Shown here piece by piece: positions 9,170 through 16,273 of a DNA stretch of 64,000 bases. A model generated the notes under the pieces. It did not search any database. It was not told where the DNA came from and was given only the letters and a program-made list of their open reading frames with translations. The DNA is from Streptomyces indicus (GTDB lineage: Bacteria > Actinomycetota > Actinomycetes > Streptomycetales > Streptomycetaceae), in assembly GCF_900100315.1 (NCBI RefSeq), contig NZ_FNFF01000005.1, forward strand, positions 432,484-496,483, written 5' to 3'. The number at the start of each line of letters is the position of its first letter. Position 1 is the stretch's first letter. Both the position numbers and the translations under genes were made by a program.

Positions 9170-10747
9170 ATGGAGCAAGCCACGGACGACACTGCCCCCG
9201 ACAGCACCGCGGTGCGCACCGTCAACTCCCTGCGCCGCGACACCTATGCCGATTCCGTAGCCCTGATGCGAGCCGCCCGGCATCTCGGCGATCTGCCCGG
9301 CGTGGCCGCCGCCAGTCTGGTGATGGCCACGGAGGCGAACCTGCGCCTTCTCGCCGACGCCCACCTGCTCACCTCCGAAGCCGCCGAGGCCGGGCCCAAC
9401 GATCTGATCGTGGCGCTGCGCGGTGACCCAGAGGCGCTCACCCTCGCGCTCGCCGCCGTCGACGACCTGCTGGCACAGCCCGACTCCCCCGCCTCCTCCG
9501 GCACCCGGGAGGCACCGCCCGCCCGCGCGCTCACCGAGGCCGACCCCGCCACGTCCCTCGCGCTGATCTCCACCCCTGGCCCGTACGCCGCCGCGGAGGC
9601 GCTCAAGGCTCTGCGCTGCGGTATGCACGCCTTCGTCTTCAGCGACAACGTGCCGCTCGACCAGGAGATCCGCATCAAACAGGAGGCCCACCGCGCCGGT
9701 CTGCTCGCCATGGGTCCCGACTGCGGCACGGCCGTCGTCGACGGGGTGCCGCTCGGCTTCGCCAACGTCCTGCGCCCCGGCAGGATCGGCCTGATCGGCG
9801 CTTCCGGTACGGGACTTCAGCAGGTGTCCTGTCTGCTCGACGCGTACGGCGAGGGCATACGGCAGATGATCGGCACCGGCGGGCGCGACCTGAGCGCCGA
9901 CGTCGGCGGCATCACCACGCTCGACGCCTTCGCACTCCTCGACGCCGACCCCGGCTGCGCCCTGATCGTCCTCGTGTCCAAGCCGCCCGCGCCCGAGGTG
10001 GCCGAGCGGGTGCTCGCCCGCGCCGCCCGCGCCTCGAAGCCGGTCGTGGTCTGCTTCCTGGACTGCACACGGGCCCGGCCCTCCGGGCGGGTCACGGTGG
10101 CCGGCACCTTGCGCGACACCGCGGCCGCGGCGGTCGAGGCGCTCGGCGGCAAGGTGCCGGAAGCGTTCGTCCCCCCTCGGCAGCCCGAGCCCTCCGGACC
10201 TCAACTGCCCGCTCCCTCCACGCATTTGCTGCGCGCCCTGTACGCGGGAGGCACGTTCGCCTACGAGGCCAGGCGCGCCGTCCCGGGCGCGGTGACAACG
10301 ACCGAGCCGGCCGCGGGCGGGATCCGCCTGCCCGACCGGCACCTGATCCTCGACCTGGGCGACGACGCGTACACCGCGGGCCGCCCCCACCCGATGATCG
10401 ACCCGACGGTGCGCGCTGCCCATCTGCGGGTCGCGCTGGCCGATCCCCGTACGGCCGTGATCGTCCTCGACGTCGTGCTCGGCCACGGCGCGGGCGCCGA
10501 CCCGGCGGCGGCCCTCGCGGAAGAGCTGGAGCGGGTGCCGGCCCGACAGCGCCCGCCCGTCGTGGCGTTCGTCGTCGGGACCGGTGCGGATCCGCAGGGG
10601 CGGGCCGCGCAGGAGGACCGGTTGCGCGCGGCGGGTGCGCTGCTCGCGCCGACGAGCACCGACGCCATCGCGTACGCGGCCGCGCTGCTGCCCACGCCCG
10701 GGCACGACCGCGCCGAGGCCCTGACCACCGCAGGAGGCACCGTATGA
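9170..10747 (+). CDS. fdrA: FdrA family protein (carbamoyltransferase component)
   Basis: A 525-residue protein with the organisation of FdrA, a succinyl-CoA synthetase-like family. A Rossmann-type CoA-binding-like half (ALISTPGPYAAAEALKAL, GPDCGTAVVDGV, GLIGASGTGLQQ) is followed by the second-half LDLGDDAYTAGRPHPMIDP region. In E. coli the equivalent FdrA, YlbE and YlbF proteins together form oxamate carbamoyltransferase in allantoin breakdown (AllF, AllG, AllH). ATG 9170 is chosen because the conserved part starts shortly after it. The stop overlaps the next start as ATGA, so the operon is coupled. It probably makes carbamoyl phosphate from an N-carbamoyl compound; the true substrate here is unknown. 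Confidence 0.85.
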   Translation: MEQATDDTAPDSTAVRTVNSLRRDTYADSVALMRAARHLGDLPGVAAASLVMATEANLRLLADAHLLTSEAAEAGPNDLIVALRGDPEALTLALAAVDDLLAQPDSPASSGTREAPPARALTEADPATSLALISTPGPYAAAEALKALRCGMHAFVFSDNVPLDQEIRIKQEAHRAGLLAMGPDCGTAVVDGVPLGFANVLRPGRIGLIGASGTGLQQVSCLLDAYGEGIRQMIGTGGRDLSADVGGITTLDAFALLDADPGCALIVLVSKPPAPEVAERVLARAARASKPVVVCFLDCTRARPSGRVTVAGTLRDTAAAAVEALGGKVPEAFVPPRQPEPSGPQLPAPSTHLLRALYAGGTFAYEARRAVPGAVTTTEPAAGGIRLPDRHLILDLGDDAYTAGRPHPMIDPTVRAAHLRVALADPRTAVIVLDVVLGHGAGADPAAALAEELERVPARQRPPVVAFVVGTGADPQGRAAQEDRLRAAGALLAPTSTDAIAYAAALLPTPGHDRAEALTTAGGTV

Positions 10748-12627
10748 CCGCCGCGCTCGACGGATCCGGGGCGTCCACGGCCCTGGCAGGACAGGACGCA
10801 CCCCCGCCCAGCCGGCACCCGGCCCTGCTCGGCGAGGCCCCGGTCCGTATCGCCGCGGTCGGCGTCCCGGACTTCGCCGAGGTGCCGCGTACCGGAGGCG
10901 CCGAGGTCACCGCGCTCGACTGGCGGCCGCCGGCCGCCGGCGCACCGGACCTGGCCTGGCGCCTGGCCGAACTCACCGGCCATCCGGCCGTGGAGGCCGC
11001 CAACCAGGAAGCGGTCTCCCGGCTCCTCGCGGTGCGGCCCGTGTGGACACGGGTGCTGCCCGCGCGCGAGGCGATCGGTGCGCTCGACGACCGCACGAGC
11101 GGCCGACGGCTGCTGCTGCACGCGGGGCCACCGATCGCCTGGCCGGACATGTGCGGTCCGATGCGCGCGGGTGTGATCGGCGCGGCGCTCCTCGAAGGCT
11201 GGGCGGAGACTCCCGAAGCGGCCCAACACCTGGCCGACAGCGGCGCGTTGGAGTTCGAGCCCTGCCATCACCACGAGGCCGTGGGCCCGATGGGCGGCAT
11301 CGTCTCCCCCTCCATGCCGGTGCTCGAGGTCGAGGACGCGGCGAGCGGCCGTCGCGCGTACTCCAACCTCAATGAAGGTGCGGGCCGTTGTCTGCGCTAC
11401 GGGGCGCTCGGCGCGGACGTCATGGAGCGGCTCCGCTGGATGGGCGAGGTGCTCGCGCCCGCGCTGAGCGCCGCGCTGCGGGCCCGGGGCGAGGGCGTGG
11501 ACCTGCGCGCGATCACCGCGCAGGCGCTCCAGATGGGCGACGAGTGCCACAGCAGGAACACGGCCGCGTCGGCGCTGCTGCTGCGCGAGCTGGCCGCCGA
11601 ACTCTCCACCGGCGAACACGCCCGCGCGGTCCTGCGCTTCCTCGCGGACAACCACTACTGGTTCCTCAACTTCTCCATGGCCGCGGCCAAGTTGGCCACG
11701 TCGGCCGCGCACGGCGTGCCCCACTCCACCCTGGTGACCACGTTCGCGCGCAACGGCGTCGAGGTCGGCATCCGGGTCGCCGGTCTGGGCGACTCCTGGT
11801 TCACCGCGCCCGCCACCCAGGTCCGAGGCCTGTACTTCGCCGGGTACGGACCCGAGGACGCCAACCCCGACATCGGGGACAGCGCCATCACGGAGACGTA
11901 CGGCCTGGGCGGCTTCTCGCTCGCGGCCGCCCCCGCGATCACCGGGTTCGTGGGCGGCACCGTGGAGGAGGCCCTTGCCACCAGCCGCGAGATGGCCCGG
12001 ATCTCCCTGGCCCGCCACGAGGCCTACCGCCTGCCGGCGCTCGGCGGCGTGGGCGCGCCGGTGGGCATCGACGTACGGGCCGTCCTCGACACGGGGATCG
12101 CGCCCGTGGTCACCACGGGCATCTCACACCGGAAGCCGGGCATCGGCCAGATCGGCGCGGGCCTCACCCACGCGCCCCTGGAGTGCTTCCGCAAGGCGCT
12201 GGCGGCGACGGAGGTGCCGCCCTTCGCCACTGGGTTCGCGGGCGCCCTTGCCGATCCCGCCGGAGGCGTCGGGGCCGGTTCAGCCGGGGGTGCTGGGGCC
12301 GGTTCGGCCGGGGGTGCCAGGGCCGGTTCAGCCGCGGCCACCGCCGTCGGTCGCGCCACGGGCCCCTCTGCCGATCTCCCCTCGGACACCTCGGCTGGTC
12401 CCGCCAGGGGCACCGGGGCCGACTCCGCCGCCGGTCGCGACACAGGCCCCTCTCCAGATCTCCCCTCGGACACCTCCACCGGTCCCGCCATGAGCACCGG
12501 GGCCGACTCCGCCACGGACACCGCCGTCGGCGCCGCCAAGCGCACCGGAACCGAAGCCGCCACAGGCCCCTCCGCCGGGTCCGCCACGCGCACCTCCACC
12601 GGTTCCGCCCCAGGCTCCGCGCGGTGA
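10744..12627 (+). CDS. DUF1116 (YlbE-like) protein with long repetitive tail
   Basis: The first 490 residues match DUF1116, the YlbE/AllG component that works with FdrA. Conserved-looking stretches include AGPPIAWPDMCGPMRAG, FEPCHHHEAVGPMGGI, MGDECHSRN and NHYWFLNFSMAAAKL. The remaining 135 or so residues are a Gly/Ala/Ser/Thr/Pro repeat region. It holds three GAGSAGGA-like units followed by two 28-residue units containing PSDTS and GTGADSA. Usual family members lack such a tail. The repeats are encoded by direct DNA repeats, which suggests recent expansion. The start overlaps the fdrA stop by four bases and the stop is seven bases before DUF2877. Confidence 0.85.
   Translation: MTAALDGSGASTALAGQDAPPPSRHPALLGEAPVRIAAVGVPDFAEVPRTGGAEVTALDWRPPAAGAPDLAWRLAELTGHPAVEAANQEAVSRLLAVRPVWTRVLPAREAIGALDDRTSGRRLLLHAGPPIAWPDMCGPMRAGVIGAALLEGWAETPEAAQHLADSGALEFEPCHHHEAVGPMGGIVSPSMPVLEVEDAASGRRAYSNLNEGAGRCLRYGALGADVMERLRWMGEVLAPALSAALRARGEGVDLRAITAQALQMGDECHSRNTAASALLLRELAAELSTGEHARAVLRFLADNHYWFLNFSMAAAKLATSAAHGVPHSTLVTTFARNGVEVGIRVAGLGDSWFTAPATQVRGLYFAGYGPEDANPDIGDSAITETYGLGGFSLAAAPAITGFVGGTVEEALATSREMARISLARHEAYRLPALGGVGAPVGIDVRAVLDTGIAPVVTTGISHRKPGIGQIGAGLTHAPLECFRKALAATEVPPFATGFAGALADPAGGVGAGSAGGAGAGSAGGARAGSAAATAVGRATGPSADLPSDTSAGPARGTGADSAAGRDTGPSPDLPSDTSTGPAMSTGADSATDTAVGAAKRTGTEAATGPSAGSATRTSTGSAPGSAR
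12361..12528 (+). repeat. Two 84-bp direct repeats in the DUF1116 tail
   Basis: Copies begin GGCCCCTCT at 12361 and 12445 with a period of 84 bp, keeping frame, and a partial third copy begins near 12565. Just upstream (12270-12335) three 24-bp units read GGGGCCGGTTC. Both arrays code for low-complexity protein. Confidence 0.75.
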
Positions 12628-12634
12628 CCGCCGC

Positions 12635-13519
12635 ATGAGCCCCGCCGCCCACCCGTGCGCCCCCTCCACCCTCGTCGAGCCCTTGATCCTGGGGCCGCGG
12701 CGGTGGGCGCGCGTGGTCGGCGTCGCGGGGCAGGCGGTGTATCTGCTGCCCTACGAAAGCGAGTTGGCGCACGCCGACGGGCACCCACACGCGGCCATCC
12801 CCACTGCACCGGCCGGGAACCCACCCTCCCGGCCCACCCCCTTCGCCCTCGTGGCACACACCGGGGTGCGCGTACCGGCAGCCGTGGTGCTCGGCGCGGG
12901 GGCGGGCGAGCGGCCGTTCGCCGCGCTCGGCTCCGGCACGGTCGCGCGGATCGGCGGCGGCCGGGTCGAGCTGGGGCCGCTGCGCCTCACGGCCGGGGTG
13001 TCCTGGGCGCCGCCCCGCGTCCAGGCCACTCCGGCCGCCGAGGCGCTGCGAGTCCTGGCTCACCTGACCCCGCCTCGCGAACTGACCCCGGACATCGCAC
13101 CGTTGGCGGCGCGGCTCACCGAGCGCGCCCGCCAGGACGTCTCCGGATCCGACCGGACGCTGTACGATGCGGCCGGAGCGCTCCTGGGACGGGGGCCCGG
13201 ACTGACCCCCTCCGGCGACGACATCCTGTGCGGACTGCTGCTCGCCGCCAACAGCACGCTCCCCCGGCCGCGTTGGTTCCCCGCGCTGCTCACGGCAACC
13301 GCCCTCGCCCACCGGCGCACCACACTCGTCTCGGCCTCGCTGCTCACGCACGCGGCAGCGGGCCACTGCATCCCGGAGGTCGCCGCCCTGCTGCACGCGG
13401 CCGCGAGCTCCGGCGAGATCCCCACCACCCACCTCGCCGCGCTCCTCAGCGTCGGCCACACGTCGGGCTCGGACCTGCTGCACGGCCTGTGCGCGGGGGC
13501 ACGGCTCCTACACCTCTGA
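12635..13519 (+). CDS. DUF2877 (YlbF-like) protein
   Basis: A 294-residue protein. The diagnostic motif GPGLTPSGDDILCGLLLA lies near residue 190 and is the hallmark of DUF2877, the AllH/YlbF component of the oxamate carbamoyltransferase. It completes the FdrA-DUF1116-DUF2877 trio in the same order as in enterobacteria. The ATG is only seven bases after the previous stop, so coupled translation is likely. The N-terminal third is more variable and Pro-rich. A strong hairpin 20 nt after the stop ends the operon. Confidence 0.85.
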   Translation: MSPAAHPCAPSTLVEPLILGPRRWARVVGVAGQAVYLLPYESELAHADGHPHAAIPTAPAGNPPSRPTPFALVAHTGVRVPAAVVLGAGAGERPFAALGSGTVARIGGGRVELGPLRLTAGVSWAPPRVQATPAAEALRVLAHLTPPRELTPDIAPLAARLTERARQDVSGSDRTLYDAAGALLGRGPGLTPSGDDILCGLLLAANSTLPRPRWFPALLTATALAHRRTTLVSASLLTHAAAGHCIPEVAALLHAAASSGEIPTTHLAALLSVGHTSGSDLLHGLCAGARLLHL

Positions 13520-13539
13520 AGCCGCCCCGCGACGCACCA

Positions 13540-13574
13540 TGGGCCCGGCCCGCCCAAGTGGCGAGCCGGGCCCA
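13540..13574 (+). terminator. Hairpin terminator of the fdrA operon
   Basis: TGGGCCCGGC (13540-13549) and GCCGGGCCCA (13565-13574) pair perfectly over 10 bp with a 15-nt loop, about 20 nt downstream of the DUF2877 stop. There is no T-tract, as is usual in Streptomyces. Confidence 0.7.
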
Positions 13575-13599
13575 CGTATGCGTCTCGGCCGGAGCATAG

Positions 13600-13891
13600 G
13601 AGGCCGCGGCGGGAATACCGGGAAGGGCCGACATCTCCCGGTCACGTCGTGAACCTCGCAGTTGCACTCCGCCGCACGGTGGAATCGAAGCTCGTAGGGT
13701 CCGCAGGCGTGCTCGGTCGCGTTGGCAACCAGTTCGGAGGCGATCAGCACGTCGTCGCTGATCGCCTCGCCGATAACTGACGCTGCACCAGGAGACGGCG
13801 AAACACGGCTCGTGCCGCAACAGCGGCGCTCGGCGTGCCGCTCGACCAGCGGCACACCTAACACTTGAGGCACTACGCAAGGTGTGGTCAT
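13600..13891 (-). pseudogene. Truncated anti-sigma-type ATP-binding (HATPase) gene
   Basis: The reading frame from ATG 13891 contains SDDVLIASELVANATEHACGPYEL followed by EVHD. This is the N-box region of the RsbW-like histidine-kinase-type ATPases that abound in Streptomyces; the segment is split here for reading. The rest of the ATP-binding fold (the DxGxG and GxGL boxes) is missing. The frame degenerates into Arg/Pro-rich sequence that runs through the fdrA terminator. It is most likely a decayed fragment. A short divergent paralogue is possible but less likely. Confidence 0.5.
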
Positions 13892-14415
13892 CGGTTACCG
13901 CCTCGCAAGGTGCGAAGCCGGCGGTCGAGGAGGTGAAGGCAGCCGCGAGAACAGACGAGCGAGCGCAGACCCACAGCACCGCGGGGGGGGCAATCAACAG
14001 CACCGCTGACACCACCAGAAGGAGAGTGGCAAGCACGGGAGAGGACGGCACAGTGACCTCCGCGCGGGTTCGCGATCGGGACACCTCGACCACACCCGGC
14101 GCTCTTGAAAGCGGAAGCCCAGTCTCCGAAGTGGTTTCACCACCGGGGCATTTCTGCTGTACGCATCCGCCCTGAACATCACCACGCCAAGGTCCGCATC
14201 GCCCGACGGTGCCCTGGGCGCCCCGCAATCCGCACGAAGTGAGACGACCGCGCCAAGGTTCACGGGGCAGTACGGCTCCACCGCGGCGCGGTTGCCCGCC
14301 GGATCCAGTGCATTGCCATCTGACCATCGGCCATCCGAACTGGCCACCCTGGCCTTGTGATGTCGGTGGCGGTAGATAAGGTGATCCTCCAGCAGCATCT
14401 TTACGGGAGGGAACG
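13892..14415. other. Region without a convincing gene
   Basis: I see no well-supported gene. One minus-strand frame near 13930-14050 holds a hydrophobic stretch that could be a decayed small membrane protein, but it has no clear ribosome site or natural end. A run of nine G lies near 13983-13991. The end of this stretch supplies the GGGAGG ribosome site for the ESX-associated locus. Confidence 0.4.
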
Positions 14416-14954
14416 GTGGCAAACGGGGGCGGGGCTGCGGTTTCAGCGAGCCCAGATGGTGCGCCGGGAGGTTGGTCCGCAGGAATCGTCGGTTCGGTGG
14501 CGAACGCGGCGAGCGGCTGGCCACCGAGCCTTCAGCGTTCACGCGGTTTCGTGATCGGGTCGACGAGTTGATCCGCGAGCTCAAGGAGCCACCGGCCGGC
14601 CCGGGGCGAGTGAGCCAAGAACAGGTATCGCGCGAGCAGCTCGTCGGTGGCGCGAATGTGTGGGGCGAAGCGGCCGGTCCCTTTCTCTCTTATCGCGCGG
14701 TGCCCCCTGAGCTGGAGACGCTGCCGAAGCTGCTGTCGGACTCCATCGAGGGCACGGGCGTCGCGATGCAGGCCTCGCACAAGGGCTACGAGCACATCGA
14801 CGTGGACCTTCGGGACCGGATGCGCGCGATCAGTGCGGAGGCAACCGAACAGTACGGCGGGAGCTACGAGGCCGAGCGCGTCGGTATGGGGCATGGCGGT
14901 GGGGCCGTACCCGACGGCGTTGGTGGCGACACATCCGGTGGTTCGGGCTTCTGA
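14416..14954 (+). CDS. ESX/type VII-associated hypothetical protein, apparent frameshift
   Basis: A GGGAGG ribosome site at 14405-14410 precedes GTG 14416. That frame reads VANGGGAAVSASPDG and then GIVGSVANAASGW, but stops at about 14572. The natural continuation, SAFTRFRDRVDELIREL and on to ETLPKLLSDSIEGTG, is in the frame that opens at TTG 14472 and ends at 14954 (160 residues). The switch needs a one-base change between about 14505 and 14540. The helical, charged C-terminal part resembles small proteins found at the head of Streptomyces WXG100-type loci. Either the gene is broken, or the sequence has an error, or the shorter TTG form is used. No enzymatic motif is seen. Confidence 0.5.
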
Positions 14955-15008
14955 CGGACCTGATCGGATGACGGTTCGGGTAATGCGGCGACGCGCGGGG
15001 AGACGCTG

Positions 15009-15770
15009 ATGGATCACACACCGGCCGGGGGCGGTACGCCCTTTGAGAGCATGTCCCATGACGAGACGCTGCGGTGGCTGGACCAGGCGAACAGCGGCGG
15101 GGTGCAGGCCGAGGCAGACCGGCTGGCCGCGGCGGCCAAGTCGATCCGCGAGATTGCAGCAGAGCTCAAGATTTGTCCTCAGCATGTGGAGTGGAAGGGT
15201 GAGGGAGCCTCCGCCTTCCGTACATGGAGCGGCGATCTCGCCAACGTAACGCTGCGGCTTGGTGATTACAGGGAGGCTGCCTCCCAGTGGCTGACCCGCG
15301 CCTCCGATGCAATCGCCGAGGCGCAGACCGCGATTACCGCACCAGGTGAGCAGATCGTGCAGGCATGTGCAGGCATGTGCAGGGAAGACCGGAGTCTCCA
15401 TCGGCAATGGACCAGCTCTGCCATCGCGCTCGCCTCCGCAAGCGCAGCCCTGATCTGGTCCAAGCACCCCGCCTGGGAAAAACGCAACGCCCATATCGGC
15501 TACGGCATCGTCCGCCCGCGCATCGCGCATAAATCCTCCGGCGATCACGGGCCCGCTGACGAGTGCCCCCTGCCGGACCTCGCCGAGACGCCGAAACCCG
15601 AGAGCCCACAGCCCGCTGTCGACGACAAACAAGCCGCAGCGGACACCCCGCCGGAGAAGACCGAGGAATCACAGACACCCTGGCCGGTGCTCACCGGCCT
15701 CCGCACTGCGGTAATCATCGCCGGCGGGGCTGGCCTAGCAGTGGCCCGTCATCGCAGGCGGACCGCCTGA
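15009..15770 (+). CDS. WXG100-like protein with C-terminal membrane anchor
   Basis: A 253-residue protein. The first 110 residues are helical with a W-x-G turn (VEWKGEGASAFRTW), typical of ESX/WXG100 secretion-type helical hairpins. The middle is charged and Pro-rich. The end has one transmembrane helix (TAVIIAGGAGLAVA) followed by RHRRR, the pattern of a tail anchor with a cytoplasmic basic end. A GGGAG ribosome site lies upstream of ATG 15009. A short tandem repeat, two and a half copies of GCAGGCATGT at about 15358-15382, encodes an odd Cys-containing segment. It is probably part of a type VII-like export or surface apparatus. Confidence 0.65.
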   Translation: MDHTPAGGGTPFESMSHDETLRWLDQANSGGVQAEADRLAAAAKSIREIAAELKICPQHVEWKGEGASAFRTWSGDLANVTLRLGDYREAASQWLTRASDAIAEAQTAITAPGEQIVQACAGMCREDRSLHRQWTSSAIALASASAALIWSKHPAWEKRNAHIGYGIVRPRIAHKSSGDHGPADECPLPDLAETPKPESPQPAVDDKQAAADTPPEKTEESQTPWPVLTGLRTAVIIAGGAGLAVARHRRRTA

Positions 15771-15820
15771 AGCACCACGAACAGTCAATCACCACCACAA
15801 CCACCACGGGGGCCACGGAC

Positions 15821-16273
15821 ATGGCTTGGGACGAATGGGAACAGCTTAAGCAGCAAGCAGCTGAGCGGCGCACTGACCAGATGCAGCTGAATCAGCTCCC
15901 ACCTGAGCCTGGCGGTACAGGCGGAGATCCTGGCGGCGATCTCCGCGTCAGCCAAAAAGATCTCAAAATGGTCGGCGATAGCGCATACAAGCTGCTCGAC
16001 AGGCTCGGTTCGCGTGGCCGTGACGCTTGGTCCAGCAGCCAGACCGCGGCTAGCGATCTAAAGACCCAGGGTTTCGCGCTGGGCGGCGGACTCGACAGAA
16101 TTCAGGAGAGGTGGGAAGCGCAGCTCCGCACGCTGCTCGACGCCTGCGGCCACATCTCCAACCATCTGGACTTCACACGCAACACCCACAAGAACGACGA
16201 CCACCACGTCTACGGGATCATCAGCAGCATCGCCGAATTGGACAAGGGCTTCGATGACGGGAGGCGGAGCTGA
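15821..16273 (+). CDS. ESX-associated hypothetical protein, WXG100-like helical
   Basis: A 150-residue protein starting MAWDEWEQLKQQAAERR. It is mostly helical and hydrophilic. A segment DAWSSSQTAASDLKTQGF followed by RWEAQLRTLLDACGHIS looks like a helical pair of the WXG100 size class, though the turn motif is not perfect. There is no signal peptide. Its TGA overlaps the ATG of the next gene as TGATG, which strongly suggests the two are co-translated and act together. The exact family is not recognised. Confidence 0.65.
   Translation: MAWDEWEQLKQQAAERRTDQMQLNQLPPEPGGTGGDPGGDLRVSQKDLKMVGDSAYKLLDRLGSRGRDAWSSSQTAASDLKTQGFALGGGLDRIQERWEAQLRTLLDACGHISNHLDFTRNTHKNDDHHVYGIISSIAELDKGFDDGRRS

Noticed and set aside
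13930..14060. Hydrophobic stretch on the minus strand, possible small membrane protein
   Set aside because: The frame has no ribosome site and runs without natural end into other features; too weak to call.
15358..15382. Tandem GCAGGCATGT units, considered as a CRISPR-like or mobile repeat
   Set aside because: Only two and a half short direct copies with no spacers; it is a slippage repeat in coding DNA.
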